From Bradyrhizobium forestalis (GTDB taxonomy: Bacteria; Pseudomonadota; Alphaproteobacteria; Rhizobiales; Xanthobacteraceae): DNA of 64,000 nucleotides. The DNA lies in NCBI RefSeq assembly GCF_002795245.1, contig NZ_PGVG01000012.1:62001-126000 (forward strand). The letters run 5' to 3'. Below, piece after piece: positions 17,173-25,751 of the stretch (its first letter is position 1; every line of letters begins with the position of its first letter). The notes beneath the pieces were generated by a model, which searched no databases, was not told the origin of the DNA, and saw nothing but the letters and a program-made list of their open reading frames with translations. A program made the translations under genes and the position numbers.

Positions 17173-17197
17173 TTATCACTGATATCGGAATAGATAA
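17173..17197. promoter_or_regulatory. Possible LysR operator in the divergent gap
   Basis: TTATC and GATAA (17173-17177 and 17193-17197) form an inverted pair 15 nt apart, with an inner TATC-ACT-GATA dyad at 17174-17184. The region is unusually AT-rich for this genome and lies between the divergent LysR and tautomerase genes. LysR proteins bind T-N11-A dyads in this position; the assignment is inference. Confidence 0.4.
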
Positions 17198-17274
17198 GAT
17201 ACCAAAATGACGTCCGCAGGTCTAGCTTCTCACCAACGCCGCGCAAGTCGCGTGGCATCTCGAGGAGAACCACC

Positions 17275-17697
17275 ATGCCCCTGATCACCGTGTCCTACAC
17301 CTCGTCCCGCCAGTCGCCCTCCCTGAAGGCCGACATCGCCAAGGCCGTGTCCGAGCTCACCGCAAAGATCCTGCACAAGGATCCAGAGGTCACGGCCATC
17401 ATCGTGAAGTCCGTGGATGCCGGCGACTGGTTCGCCGGTGGCAAGTCGCTCGCGGAGCAGAAGCTCGCAAGCTACTGGATCGACATTCACGTCACCGAGG
17501 GCACCAACACCAAGGACGAGAAGGCGGCCTATCTCGCTGCGATGTTCAAGCGCATGGCCGAGATCCTGGGCCCGCTGCATCCCGAGACTTACCTGCATGT
17601 CGACGAGGTCAGGGGCGACGCCTACGGCTTTGGCGGTCTGACACAGGAGCGGCGCTATGTCGCCGGCAAGCTCGAGGTTGCACTGAAGGCGGCATGA
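17275..17697 (+). CDS. Tautomerase-superfamily protein (4-oxalocrotonate tautomerase-like)
   Basis: A 140-residue protein beginning MPLITVSYTSSRQSPSLKADIAK. Removal of Met would leave the catalytic N-terminal Pro of the tautomerase superfamily. The length is about twice that of the 4-oxalocrotonate tautomerase monomer, fitting the tandem-beta-alpha-beta (CHMI/MIF-like) subgroups. A GAGGAG ribosome site precedes the ATG. Its divergent LysR partner suggests induction by a small aromatic or keto-acid compound. A 16-bp-arm hairpin directly follows the stop. Confidence 0.8.
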   Translation: MPLITVSYTSSRQSPSLKADIAKAVSELTAKILHKDPEVTAIIVKSVDAGDWFAGGKSLAEQKLASYWIDIHVTEGTNTKDEKAAYLAAMFKRMAEILGPLHPETYLHVDEVRGDAYGFGGLTQERRYVAGKLEVALKAA

Positions 17698-17700
17698 CGT

Positions 17701-17738
17701 TGCAGGCCGCGGGTGAACAATCTCACCCGCGGCCTGCA
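17701..17738. terminator. Bidirectional hairpin terminator
   Basis: Perfect 16-base arms, TGCAGGCCGCGGGTGA (17701-17716) and TCACCCGCGGCCTGCA (17723-17738), surround a 6-base loop. The hairpin fills the short gap between two convergent genes (tautomerase and DnaB-like ATPase), so it can end transcripts from both sides. Confidence 0.75.
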
Positions 17739-17742
17739 GCCA

Positions 17743-18462
17743 TCAGCCCGCCGCGCGGAACTGAACTTCGGCGTTGTTGATGAAGCACGTCTTGTCGAAC
17801 AGCTTCAGGTCCAGCGGGTTCGGCAAGCGGACGTCGCTGAGGTCGGGGCAGGGCTTGACCGCGGGATCGTAGGATCGGTCGATCTGCGAGATGAAGATGA
17901 CGATCAGCCCCTTGTCACGCGCGAATGATTTCAGCGCGCGCACCTGAACGGTGAGGTCCGGGTTTTCCCGCCTCTGGTCGAGCAGTTGCAGATAGTCGAT
18001 CACCACGAATGTGCCGCGCGGCGCCGAAGCCATTTGTTTCACGACGTAGTCGGCGCTGATGGCGTCGGAGCAATCGACCTCGAACAGCTTGTCGAATTGC
18101 GCCGGCTCCGCCCCGATCGCCCGCAGGCGATCCAGCACATCTCTCTGCGTATATTCGAGCGAGAAGAACGCGGCGCGATGGCCCGACTTCATGGCTTCGA
18201 CGGCAAGTTCGAGGCTCATCAACGTCTTGCCCTGGCCGGGACGGGCCCCGACCAGCACCAAATCGCCCGGCCGGAATTGCGGGAACAGTTTGTTGGCCGG
18301 CGTCACTGCGGCTGCTTTCGCCGCGAGCATGCTCCAGGCGGAGAAACCTTCCGTCGCAGCGATGCGGTCAAGCGCATCGTGGAGCGGAATGCTGGCTTCG
18401 CGGGACAGGCGCTTCGCCTTGCGCTTGAGATGGTAGATGGGCGCAGACAGTCTCATCGTCAA
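17743..18462 (-). CDS. Lone DnaB-like RecA-fold ATPase
   Basis: A 239-residue protein containing only the C-terminal, RecA-like motor part of replicative helicases. The Walker A loop is GARPGQGKT (about 69-77). FFSLEYTQRDVLDRL resembles the DnaB helicase segment after motif H1a. FVVIDYLQLLDQRREN is the DnaB Walker B with the family's IDYLQL motif. VIFISQIDRS resembles the H3 motif. The DnaB N-terminal domain is replaced by about 45 residues of basic helix (LKRKAKRLSREASIPLHDALDRIA). Hexameric helicase or RadA/KaiC-like roles are both possible. It is convergent with the tautomerase gene. Confidence 0.75.
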   Translation of the reverse strand: MTMRLSAPIYHLKRKAKRLSREASIPLHDALDRIAATEGFSAWSMLAAKAAAVTPANKLFPQFRPGDLVLVGARPGQGKTLMSLELAVEAMKSGHRAAFFSLEYTQRDVLDRLRAIGAEPAQFDKLFEVDCSDAISADYVVKQMASAPRGTFVVIDYLQLLDQRRENPDLTVQVRALKSFARDKGLIVIFISQIDRSYDPAVKPCPDLSDVRLPNPLDLKLFDKTCFINNAEVQFRAAG

Positions 18463-18654
18463 AACCTCCCATTGCGAGCATGGATCGCAACCCCTCCTTA
18501 TGCCTGGCGCTCGAACAGTCGGCCGATGATCAACTCGCCCGGCATGAGGTCTGCTTTCCCGGCGGAGGGGGGAGGCGTGGGCGGCACCGGCCTCAAGCGT
18601 AACCGATTCCGCGCCTGCAGAGAACGCGAGCTTTGCTTGTCCAAAAGGGGATGG

Positions 18655-19404
18655 TCAGGCGACCGTTTCCGGCAGCAGCGCGCGGGTTGGCCCGAAAAGC
18701 TGTTCGAACGCCTGCCTGAGTGCGATGTCGACATCGGCCATGGTCACGAGCTGGCCGAGATCGACCAGCGAGGTGACGCCGTAGCGGGGATCGACGACGC
18801 CGCAGGGCACGATGCCGGCGAAATGCGACAGCTCCGGCTCGACATTGATGGCGATGCCGTGGAACGAGACCCAGCGTTTCAGCCTGACGCCGATCGCCGC
18901 GATCTTGTCCTCGTGCTCAGGTCCCTTGTCGGGCCGCTTCACCCAGACGCCGACCCGGTCCTCGCGCCGCTCGCCGCGGACGTTGAAGGCGGCGAGCGTG
19001 CGCAGGATCAGCTCCTCCAGACCGGCGACATAGGCCCGGACATCGGGCCGGCGCCGCTTGAGGTCCAGCATGATATAAGCCACCCGCTGGCCCGGCCCGT
19101 GATAGGTGAGCTGACCGCCACGCCCGGTTGCAAAGGTCGGGAAGCGGGCATCGAGCAGGTCGGAGTCCTTGCCCGAGGTGCCGGAGGTGTAGAGCGGGGG
19201 GTGCTCGAGCAGCCAGACCAGCTCCGGCGCCTCGCCCGCGGCAATCGCGGCGACCCGGGCCTCCATGGTGGCCACCGCGTCCGGATAGGGCACCGGAGCG
19301 TCCGAGATCAGCCATTCGACGGGCTCGCCGGCTGAGGCGGAAAACGGCGTCAGATCGAGCTCTTGACGCTGGTTTCGGCGGGGGTTTTCAGGCGAATTAA
19401 CCAT
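18655..19404 (-). CDS. lipB: Octanoyl-[acyl-carrier-protein]:protein N-octanoyltransferase
   Basis: LipB moves octanoyl groups from acyl-carrier protein onto the lipoyl domains of 2-oxoacid dehydrogenases and GcvH; LipA then inserts sulfur. The 249-residue sequence has WLLEHPPLYTSGTSG, the acyl-binding RGGQLTYHGPGQRVAY, the catalytic Lys segment KIAAIGVRLKRWVSFHG and the catalytic Cys in AGIVPCGVVD. Lengths of 220-250 are usual. It stands alone here; lipA is not in the window. A short, divergent FliN-like gene starts 82 nt upstream. Confidence 0.95.
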   Translation of the reverse strand: MVNSPENPRRNQRQELDLTPFSASAGEPVEWLISDAPVPYPDAVATMEARVAAIAAGEAPELVWLLEHPPLYTSGTSGKDSDLLDARFPTFATGRGGQLTYHGPGQRVAYIMLDLKRRRPDVRAYVAGLEELILRTLAAFNVRGERREDRVGVWVKRPDKGPEHEDKIAAIGVRLKRWVSFHGIAINVEPELSHFAGIVPCGVVDPRYGVTSLVDLGQLVTMADVDIALRQAFEQLFGPTRALLPETVA

Positions 19405-19486
19405 TGGCTAACCATAACGTGGTGATGATCGCAGGCGCAAATGCCAAGTCCTTTGGCGCAAGTCCCAAGTTGCGGCGGTCCTGACA

Positions 19487-19729
19487 GTGCCCACTCTCGA
19501 TAAAGTCACCGTGGATCTCATGGTCGTCCTCGGGACGACCACCATGCCGATCCATCAGGTATTACGTCTTTCCCGCGGCGCCATCATCGAGCTGGACGCA
19601 ACCGAGGCCGACGAGGTCAAGGTTTTGGCCAATAATCTGCCGGTCGCCTCTGGTGTCGTGCTGGTCGACCGCAACCGGATCGCGGTCGAGGTCAAGCAGA
19701 TGCTGCCGCGCTCGCCGGGGACCCGGTAG
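19487..19729 (+). CDS. FliN-like SpoA-domain protein
   Basis: An 80-residue protein consisting almost solely of a SpoA (FliN C-terminal) domain: VDLMVVLGTTTMPIHQVLRLSRGAIIELDATEADEVKVLANNLPVASGVVLVDRNRIAVEV. FliN forms part of the flagellar C-ring switch. No other flagellar gene is nearby, so this may be a second, dispersed FliN or a specialised paralogue. The start is taken as the GTG at the head of the domain. It precedes the tRNA-Leu gene by 182 nt. Confidence 0.8.
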   Translation: MPTLDKVTVDLMVVLGTTTMPIHQVLRLSRGAIIELDATEADEVKVLANNLPVASGVVLVDRNRIAVEVKQMLPRSPGTR

Positions 19730-19911
19730 GGCCCCGGGCATGCGGTAGCGGCCTGGGTACCGGGCAAGGGCCGATTCGGGCAGATGGCTGGAAATTTCCG
19801 GCAAAGCTTGTGGAATTCAGGGCCTTTGCAGGCTTGTACCCCTCTGATGGATTTGTTAGATCGGCGCCGTTGATCCGGCCGGCCCTCAAGCCTCAAGCCG
19901 GCATCCCCAAA

Positions 19912-19996
19912 GCGCTCGTGGCGGAACTGGTAGACGCGCTGCCTTGAGGTGGCAGTGAGTAAAATCGTGGGGGTTCGAGTCCCTCCGAGCGCACCA
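19912..19996 (+). tRNA. tRNA-Leu (anticodon GAG)
   Basis: An 85-nt class II tRNA including encoded CCA. The acceptor stem GCGCTCG pairs with CGAGCGC and is followed by ACCA. The anticodon stem CTGCC/GGCAG surrounds TTGAGGT, giving anticodon GAG at 19946-19948. A variable arm and the TTCGAGT T-loop are present. The last 16 nt (19981-19996) recur exactly at 30938-30953, suggesting that the gene served as an integration site and was kept intact. Confidence 0.95.
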
Positions 19997-20070
19997 AACA
20001 AATGCGGCATTGAAATCTCACGAATTTTTTGGACATGACCGCGGCGGTGTCGCGTCGCTTGTCGCGCTGA

Positions 20071-22143
20071 TCAGGTCCAGACCTGAAGGCGGCCGGTAAG
20101 GTTTTGCAGCGTGAACAATCCTTGGGCCGAGGCCAGGGCCGCGGGAGTTATGTCACCTTCGCGGCTGGCGGCGGCGCGTAGAAACAGCCGGGCCAGTGGG
20201 GTCAGCGAAGCCAGCTGATAGGTCTGCGCCAGCGGCGCCAGCAGCTTCTGTTGGGCCGAGGCATGAAGACCGGCTTCTGCGAAGCGGATCAACGCATCGA
20301 CGCCGGTTTGCAGCAGCTGAGTCGTCTGGCGCACCGTGACGTCCGCGGGCGGCGGTGGTGCGAACTGGGCCACTTTCCTACGCAGCCCCGCCATGACGCG
20401 CGAGACGACGTCGGTCGTTACCGGGGTGCGCTCGGGAAAATCGAGCGAAATCTGCTGGTCTCCCCAGAGTGCCATCGGCTCCAGCGTCATCTTTCCGGCC
20501 TCGGGCCGGGCGAGCGCAACGATCGCAAAGGGACGCTTGTTGCCGCCATCGCCGATCGTAGCCTCGAGCGCCGCGATACGGCTGGCGCCAAGGCCGCGTC
20601 CCTCGTCGTCATGATCGAGGGTGAGCGAAATCCAGCTGCCTCCTGCGTCCATCAGCGGCCAGCGCAGCCGCTGCGTCAGATCGTCAAAGGCCACCGGTGA
20701 TACTCGGCTCGGCAGCAGCACGACGGGCTGGGCCGCAAGCAGCGGCGCATCGAGCGAAGGTGCGAACTGCCGGGCGAGATGGTCGGCAAGCATCGGCCAG
20801 GACATGTAAGCGAGACCGGCAAGCGGAGTGGTGTGATCCTGAGCCCAGGCCGCGATCGCGTCGCGGTTTGGTCGAAACGGCTGAACCGTCTCAGCGCGGG
20901 TCGCCTGCGACAAAGAGAGCCGACCGCTGGACGATGCCTGCGCTCCGGACAGACGGAAGGTCGCCGACGAGAGCCGGGCCAGTGTGTGGCTCCAGATCGG
21001 CTGGGTCCGATAGGCCGCGCGCGGGTCAAAGCGCGTGTCGTGGGTCGTGGCTCTGGCCAGCGTGGCTGTGAAGCGCTGCCCTGTTGCCGGTTCGACGAAA
21101 TGGCCGGTCACACCAACCGCACCCGTGATCGTCTCGAACAGGGTCGCGCCAAGCCCGATCAGGTCGACATCGCCGACCGGCTCGTATTCGGCGCGCACCA
21201 TGCCAGCAAGCCGGCGCAGCCGCGCCTCATCTGCGGTCTGCGACATCGCATAGAGCAGCGCATGGGCTGATGCGATCTCACGCAGCAGTTCCACCGGGTC
21301 GTGGTTGACGTTGCGGGACCGCCGCTGGTCCAGCCCCTCGGCAATGCGCCGCAGGCTCGCGGAAAGACGCGGCATCGCCTCGGCACGCCCGGACACCGCA
21401 AGCAACGTCAGCCGCACTTCGAGCGCGCGAGAGGGGACTGCAAAGCCCTGCGCATAGGCACGGCAGACCGCGTCCCGCATGGCGGCGAGCAACGCGGCAT
21501 CCGGAACGAAGCTTCTCTGATCGACGATGGTTTCTGCATCGTCGAGTTCGATCGCCTCGTGGCCGAAATGCTGGCGTGCTGCGAGCACGGCGGCGGCATG
21601 GCCGGCTGGCTGGCGGCGCTCGGGCAGGGCGGACGCGAGCGAGCCGAAACCGCCCTGACTGGGGATCACGACCTCGATCTCCTCGGCATTCGATCGCAGC
21701 ACGACCCTGAGCGAGGCTCGGTCGGGCTCGATCGTCGCAGGTTCGGCGAGGGCCAGCAGCCTGATGGCCTCGCGCAGTCCGGTCTTGCCGACTGCGCTCT
21801 GGAGGGTTTTGCGATCGAACGTCGCGAGCCGGGCCGGCCAATCCGTCTCGACCACCGGTGCGGCGGCCTGAGATTCGCCGGCCCTGGTCCGCAGCGCCAA
21901 CACGACGGCGATCTTGTGTCGGCAGACGGTCGCGGCCGGGCACGTGCAGCGTGCCTTGCCGAGACCCTTGTCGTCGAGTCGCACCGTGGCATCGTCAATG
22001 CGGCCGACGATCTCGTCGGCACCGATCTTTTCGAACTGCACATTGACCGCGTCGGCACGCGCGCGGCGAACGATGCCTTTGGACGCCGTCGCCACCAGGG
22101 TGGCATCGTCGATCTCGGCATAAAGCGGGATGAGCGCGGACAT
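20071..22143 (-). CDS. SWIM zinc-finger protein (YehQ-like position)
   Basis: A 690-residue protein with a SWIM zinc finger near the N-terminus: ARCTCPAATVCRHKIAVVLA, with C66, C68, C74 and H76 as ligands. The rest is unrecognised: mostly helical segments, with one region (about 350-620) containing LPSRVSPVAFDDLTQRLRWPLMDAGGSW. SWIM fingers bind DNA or proteins. It is the last gene of the five-gene operon, 14 nt after the VWA gene. The start is the ATG of MSALIPLYAEIDD; a more upstream in-frame start would overlap the VWA gene. In E. coli, yehQ occupies the same place. The function is unknown; it may be the targeting subunit. Confidence 0.85.
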   Translation of the reverse strand: MSALIPLYAEIDDATLVATASKGIVRRARADAVNVQFEKIGADEIVGRIDDATVRLDDKGLGKARCTCPAATVCRHKIAVVLALRTRAGESQAAAPVVETDWPARLATFDRKTLQSAVGKTGLREAIRLLALAEPATIEPDRASLRVVLRSNAEEIEVVIPSQGGFGSLASALPERRQPAGHAAAVLAARQHFGHEAIELDDAETIVDQRSFVPDAALLAAMRDAVCRAYAQGFAVPSRALEVRLTLLAVSGRAEAMPRLSASLRRIAEGLDQRRSRNVNHDPVELLREIASAHALLYAMSQTADEARLRRLAGMVRAEYEPVGDVDLIGLGATLFETITGAVGVTGHFVEPATGQRFTATLARATTHDTRFDPRAAYRTQPIWSHTLARLSSATFRLSGAQASSSGRLSLSQATRAETVQPFRPNRDAIAAWAQDHTTPLAGLAYMSWPMLADHLARQFAPSLDAPLLAAQPVVLLPSRVSPVAFDDLTQRLRWPLMDAGGSWISLTLDHDDEGRGLGASRIAALEATIGDGGNKRPFAIVALARPEAGKMTLEPMALWGDQQISLDFPERTPVTTDVVSRVMAGLRRKVAQFAPPPPADVTVRQTTQLLQTGVDALIRFAEAGLHASAQQKLLAPLAQTYQLASLTPLARLFLRAAASREGDITPAALASAQGLFTLQNLTGRLQVWT

Positions 22144-22157
22144 GATTGTGCCAGGCC

Positions 22158-23321
22158 TCAGTCCATGACGCCGACCAGCCATTCGGCGAAGCGGTCGGGC
22201 GTCATCGCCGCGACATGCATGCCAAGGCCTGCCAATTTCTCGGCGGCTGAGCGATTGAAGACGGCTGCGCCGTCAGTGTCGAGCGCGGCCAGGCCAATCA
22301 GCCTGGTGCGAGCTTCCGCCAGGCGGCGCACGCAGCGCAGGAGCTCGGCGAGCGAGCCGCCTTCCTCGAAATCGCTGATCAGCGCGATGACGGTGCGGCT
22401 CGGATTGACGACGAGGCTCTCGCAATAGGTCATTGCGCGCGCGATGTCGGTGCCGCCGCCGAGCTGGACCGAGAGCAGCAGGTCGACCGGATCGGCAAGC
22501 TTGTCGGACATGTCGACGATCGAGGTATCGAAGGCGACGAAGCGCACGTCGACGGCCGGCAGGCCTGCAAGGATCGAGGCCATCACGGTGGCGTGGATGA
22601 GCGAATTCAGCATCGACCCGCTTTGGTCGACGCACAGGATGATCGTCCACGGCATGCGGCGCTTCTGCCGGGACACGAAATGCAGCCGCTCGGCGATGAC
22701 GGCGTTACGCTCGGGATCAAAATGGCGCAGATTGTCCCGGATGGTGCGGCGGAGATCGAGATTGGCGGCCGATCGCAGCTTGCCGCGGCGAAACCGATCG
22801 CGCCGGCCCGACAGAGCGCGGTCCATCTCCGCCTTCAGCTTCCGCTTCAACTCTTCGACCACGACATCGACGACCCGGCGGATCGCATCGACGAGGTTCC
22901 TGTCAGCCTTTCCCCTAAATGCGAGCAGCACCTTCATCAGGTCGAGATTGGGCTGCAACTTCTCGAGCGCGGCCGGATTGGCGAACAGACTGGCGAGCCC
23001 GAGATCATTCAGCGCATGGCCCTGAATGGTCTCGAATACCGAATCCGGAAACAGGCGGCGGCTGTCGGTGAGCCAGTCTGGAATGGTGATCTGGCTCGCA
23101 TCGAGCGAGCCCTTGCGGCCGCTGCCCAGGCGCAGGCCGCGCTGGCGTCCGCGTTCAGCATAGATCCGCTCGAGCAATTGATCACGCCGCAGATCTTCGG
23201 CCGAGAGGCCCGAACTGCTGAGCCGGTTGTCGGCGTAACGCCCCAGCGCCATCCGCCAGCGCAGCAGGCGGCGTGTCTGCTCCGCTGACAATGGCGTCGT
23301 CCCATCGTTCGCTGACGTCAT
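22158..23321 (-). CDS. VWA-domain protein with complete MIDAS (YehP-like position)
   Basis: A 387-residue protein with an N-terminal helical part and a C-terminal von Willebrand factor A domain. The metal-ion-dependent adhesion site is complete: D232-x-S234-x-S236 in CVDQSGSM, T291 in GGGTDIARAM and D317 in LISDFEEG. Residues 155-190 are very basic (KRKLKAEMDRALSGRRDR), suggesting nucleic-acid or protein contact. VWA proteins paired with MoxR ATPases usually act as adaptors coupling ATP hydrolysis to a target. The ATG overlaps the stop of the DUF5682 gene (ATGA), so stoichiometric production is likely. Confidence 0.9.
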   Translation of the reverse strand: MTSANDGTTPLSAEQTRRLLRWRMALGRYADNRLSSSGLSAEDLRRDQLLERIYAERGRQRGLRLGSGRKGSLDASQITIPDWLTDSRRLFPDSVFETIQGHALNDLGLASLFANPAALEKLQPNLDLMKVLLAFRGKADRNLVDAIRRVVDVVVEELKRKLKAEMDRALSGRRDRFRRGKLRSAANLDLRRTIRDNLRHFDPERNAVIAERLHFVSRQKRRMPWTIILCVDQSGSMLNSLIHATVMASILAGLPAVDVRFVAFDTSIVDMSDKLADPVDLLLSVQLGGGTDIARAMTYCESLVVNPSRTVIALISDFEEGGSLAELLRCVRRLAEARTRLIGLAALDTDGAAVFNRSAAEKLAGLGMHVAAMTPDRFAEWLVGVMD

Positions 23322-25741
23322 GGCGCCTGCTCCAGCCACTGCGCCAAGCCATCCTCGCGCCACTGGTTGCGCAGCCTTTCGCTGAGTGCGAGGTGATCCG
23401 ACAGCACGCGTGCATCCGGGACATGCTGCAGCATGGCGATGTCGTCGTCGTCGGCGCCGTGCGCGGCTGCGACGACTGCTGCCACACGATCGGTCTCATG
23501 TGGACTGAGTTCGGCGAATGCCATGCGCAGTTGCGGCAGCAGGGCGAGGAAGCCCTGGTCGTCCACGGCACCGAACAGATCGTCGATGGCCGCGATGACG
23601 CCGCTGTCATTGACGAACAGCTGCGGCGCAAGTGCCATCACTCCAGACAGCGCGCGGATGGCCTCGCCGGGGCGTTCGAATGCGCCTGCCAGCGCCGCCG
23701 ACAAGCGTCGCCCGGCTTCGGTTTCATCGATCTGCCCGATCAAGGCGGCAACCGCGATCACGGCGCCGGTCAGTTGCGGATCGAGCTGCGCGCTCAGGAG
23801 CTGCGCAAGGGCGTCGCGAAGCGGCTCTGTCGGAAACGGCGGACGGGGATCGGCCATCGCCTCGACCAGGGCCGCAAGGCACTGCGTTGCTTCGCCAACA
23901 TGGTCGGCATCGACGGCGGCAAGGTCGGGCAGCAGCTCGGCGATGCGGCGCGCCAGCCGATCGAGCAGGGGCGGGAGCAGAGATGCGAATGCCCGGACGG
24001 TCGTGTCGGAGTGCATGGCCTTCGCCCGGCCATCGAGGCCCTGGCCGATGACCAGGGCATTGGTCAGGCGCAAGAGAAGGGTATCGGCGCCAACCGCGGC
24101 GCTGACGGCCCCCATCAACGTATCGGCGGCGCCGCCAATGCCGGCATCGAAGGCAAAGCTGAGCAGGTTGAACGCCGCCTCGGTGTTGTTGCGCTGGCCC
24201 TCTTTTTCAAGATCGGCGAGACGCCGGATCAGGATCGCTGCGGCGACGTCTTGCACGGTTTCACCGTCGGCCGCCCGCTCGATCAGGGATGCCTCGACTG
24301 CGGGGGACCAGGCGTAGGTCCAGGTCTCCATCAGCGTATCGGCGCGAAAGCCATGGACCCTGTCGGGGCCCTTGACTCGCTGGGCGAAGGCGGGCGCCAC
24401 CAGCCGCATCGCGTGCAGAAACCGGCTGGCCTGGGTATGCCGTGGCTTGCGATAGATATCGAGCTCGCGTGTCTTGGGCACGGCATCTTCGAGAGACAGG
24501 CCGTGCGCTCTGGCTTCGCTGCGCGCCCGTTCGATCAGCGGCGGCAGCCGGCTGCCGGGAGGCAGATCGCCCAGCCGGTCGCCTCCGAGAAAAGCACTGA
24601 AGGCGGCCAGCAGCGGATGACTGCCGAGTTCGATCTCTTCCTTGATGGCCGATGATTGCACCGCGTCGAACAGCTCGGTGCGGCCGGGCTCGGGCAGTCC
24701 GCGCAGATCGGCAAGACGCGTTGCCGTTTCGACCATGGCGCGCAGGGTCGGGAACGGGAACGCCAGCGCCGGTTCGTTCGCGATCAGATGAGAGCGAAAG
24801 CTCGTCAGGATCTCCTCGGTCAACGAGCTCTCGGCCTCGCCATTCGCGCCGATCACGCGCTTCCAGACGCGTTCGTAGAAGCCGGGCAGCGGAAGACCGG
24901 CGCCGTAGCCGTTCAGCCGGTCGAGCGCGCGAAAGTCATAGCGAATGAGCCATGCATCGGACCGGCTGGTGGTCCAGTCCGGCTGTGTCGTTTGCGGTTG
25001 CGCGTCGATCAACGCCGGTGTGTGAAAGCCGCCGGTCACGACGGCGATTGGTCCCGATGCCGTTGCGATCGCATCATGGATGCAGGCGCACATCATGGCT
25101 TCGCGCGCCTGCGTCCCGTCGGCCTGTAACTCATCCGTGTGAGACGCGGCGCGCAACGAGGCGCAATAGGCCCCGACGCTGGCAAAGAAGGCGCGCCAGT
25201 CGGTGCTGCGGGCGCGTGCCTCGAACAGCCCGTCCCATAACGCCAGGCCGTCGCGGAAGCCGGTTCGCGCGCACATCGCCTCCACATAAGCGCCGCGATC
25301 GAACATTGTCTCCCGCATCGGCAGCAGCGGCTGGTCCTTGTCGCGAACGTCCGACAGCATGGAGGGATGGCGGGACGGCAGGTCGATGAAGCGGATGGCG
25401 GCACCGAGTTGGCGGGCTTCCTGGATCGCGACATATTCAGGCGAATGGCTGCAAATCGGATAATAGGTGGTGCCGCTGCGGCCTTTGCCGGTGCGCGCCT
25501 CACTGTCCGGCAGCGCGACCATGGCTACCGGTGGCACGACGCCCGGTGCCAGCAACTCGGCGATCAGCGGCTCGAAATCGACCGGCCCCTCGATCAGGAC
25601 GGCGGCGGGACGGATGGCGCGCAGCGCGTCGCGCAGATGCAGCGCGCAGGCCGGCGAGTGATGACGGATCGGGAAAAAGTAAAGCTTACGTTCGGTGTCA
25701 AACAGGCGGCCGGCGGTAGCGGCCGGATCAAGTACGCTCAT
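23318..25741 (-). CDS. DUF5682-family protein (YehM-like position)
   Basis: An 807-residue soluble protein. The N-terminal quarter is conserved-looking: YFFPIRHHSPACALHLRDAL (H27, H28), then VLIEGPVDFEPLI (E51), IRFIDLPSRHP and, near residue 240, VVTGGFHTPALID. The His, Glu and GGFH elements are reminiscent of the TraB/ChaN-type enzyme fold, but I regard that only as a hypothesis. The remainder is helical. It lies between the MoxR gene (10 nt) and the VWA gene (4-nt overlap). The name DUF5682 is from memory of the family's appearance beside DUF4132 and VWA genes; the biochemical activity is unknown. Confidence 0.8.
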   Translation of the reverse strand: MSVLDPAATAGRLFDTERKLYFFPIRHHSPACALHLRDALRAIRPAAVLIEGPVDFEPLIAELLAPGVVPPVAMVALPDSEARTGKGRSGTTYYPICSHSPEYVAIQEARQLGAAIRFIDLPSRHPSMLSDVRDKDQPLLPMRETMFDRGAYVEAMCARTGFRDGLALWDGLFEARARSTDWRAFFASVGAYCASLRAASHTDELQADGTQAREAMMCACIHDAIATASGPIAVVTGGFHTPALIDAQPQTTQPDWTTSRSDAWLIRYDFRALDRLNGYGAGLPLPGFYERVWKRVIGANGEAESSLTEEILTSFRSHLIANEPALAFPFPTLRAMVETATRLADLRGLPEPGRTELFDAVQSSAIKEEIELGSHPLLAAFSAFLGGDRLGDLPPGSRLPPLIERARSEARAHGLSLEDAVPKTRELDIYRKPRHTQASRFLHAMRLVAPAFAQRVKGPDRVHGFRADTLMETWTYAWSPAVEASLIERAADGETVQDVAAAILIRRLADLEKEGQRNNTEAAFNLLSFAFDAGIGGAADTLMGAVSAAVGADTLLLRLTNALVIGQGLDGRAKAMHSDTTVRAFASLLPPLLDRLARRIAELLPDLAAVDADHVGEATQCLAALVEAMADPRPPFPTEPLRDALAQLLSAQLDPQLTGAVIAVAALIGQIDETEAGRRLSAALAGAFERPGEAIRALSGVMALAPQLFVNDSGVIAAIDDLFGAVDDQGFLALLPQLRMAFAELSPHETDRVAAVVAAAHGADDDDIAMLQHVPDARVLSDHLALSERLRNQWREDGLAQWLEQAP

Positions 25742-25751
25742 GCCGTGAGCC

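Noticed and set aside
18498..18734. 78-codon minus-strand frame downstream of lipB
   Set aside because: Ser/Arg/Pro-rich, overlaps the end of lipB in another frame and has no ribosome site.
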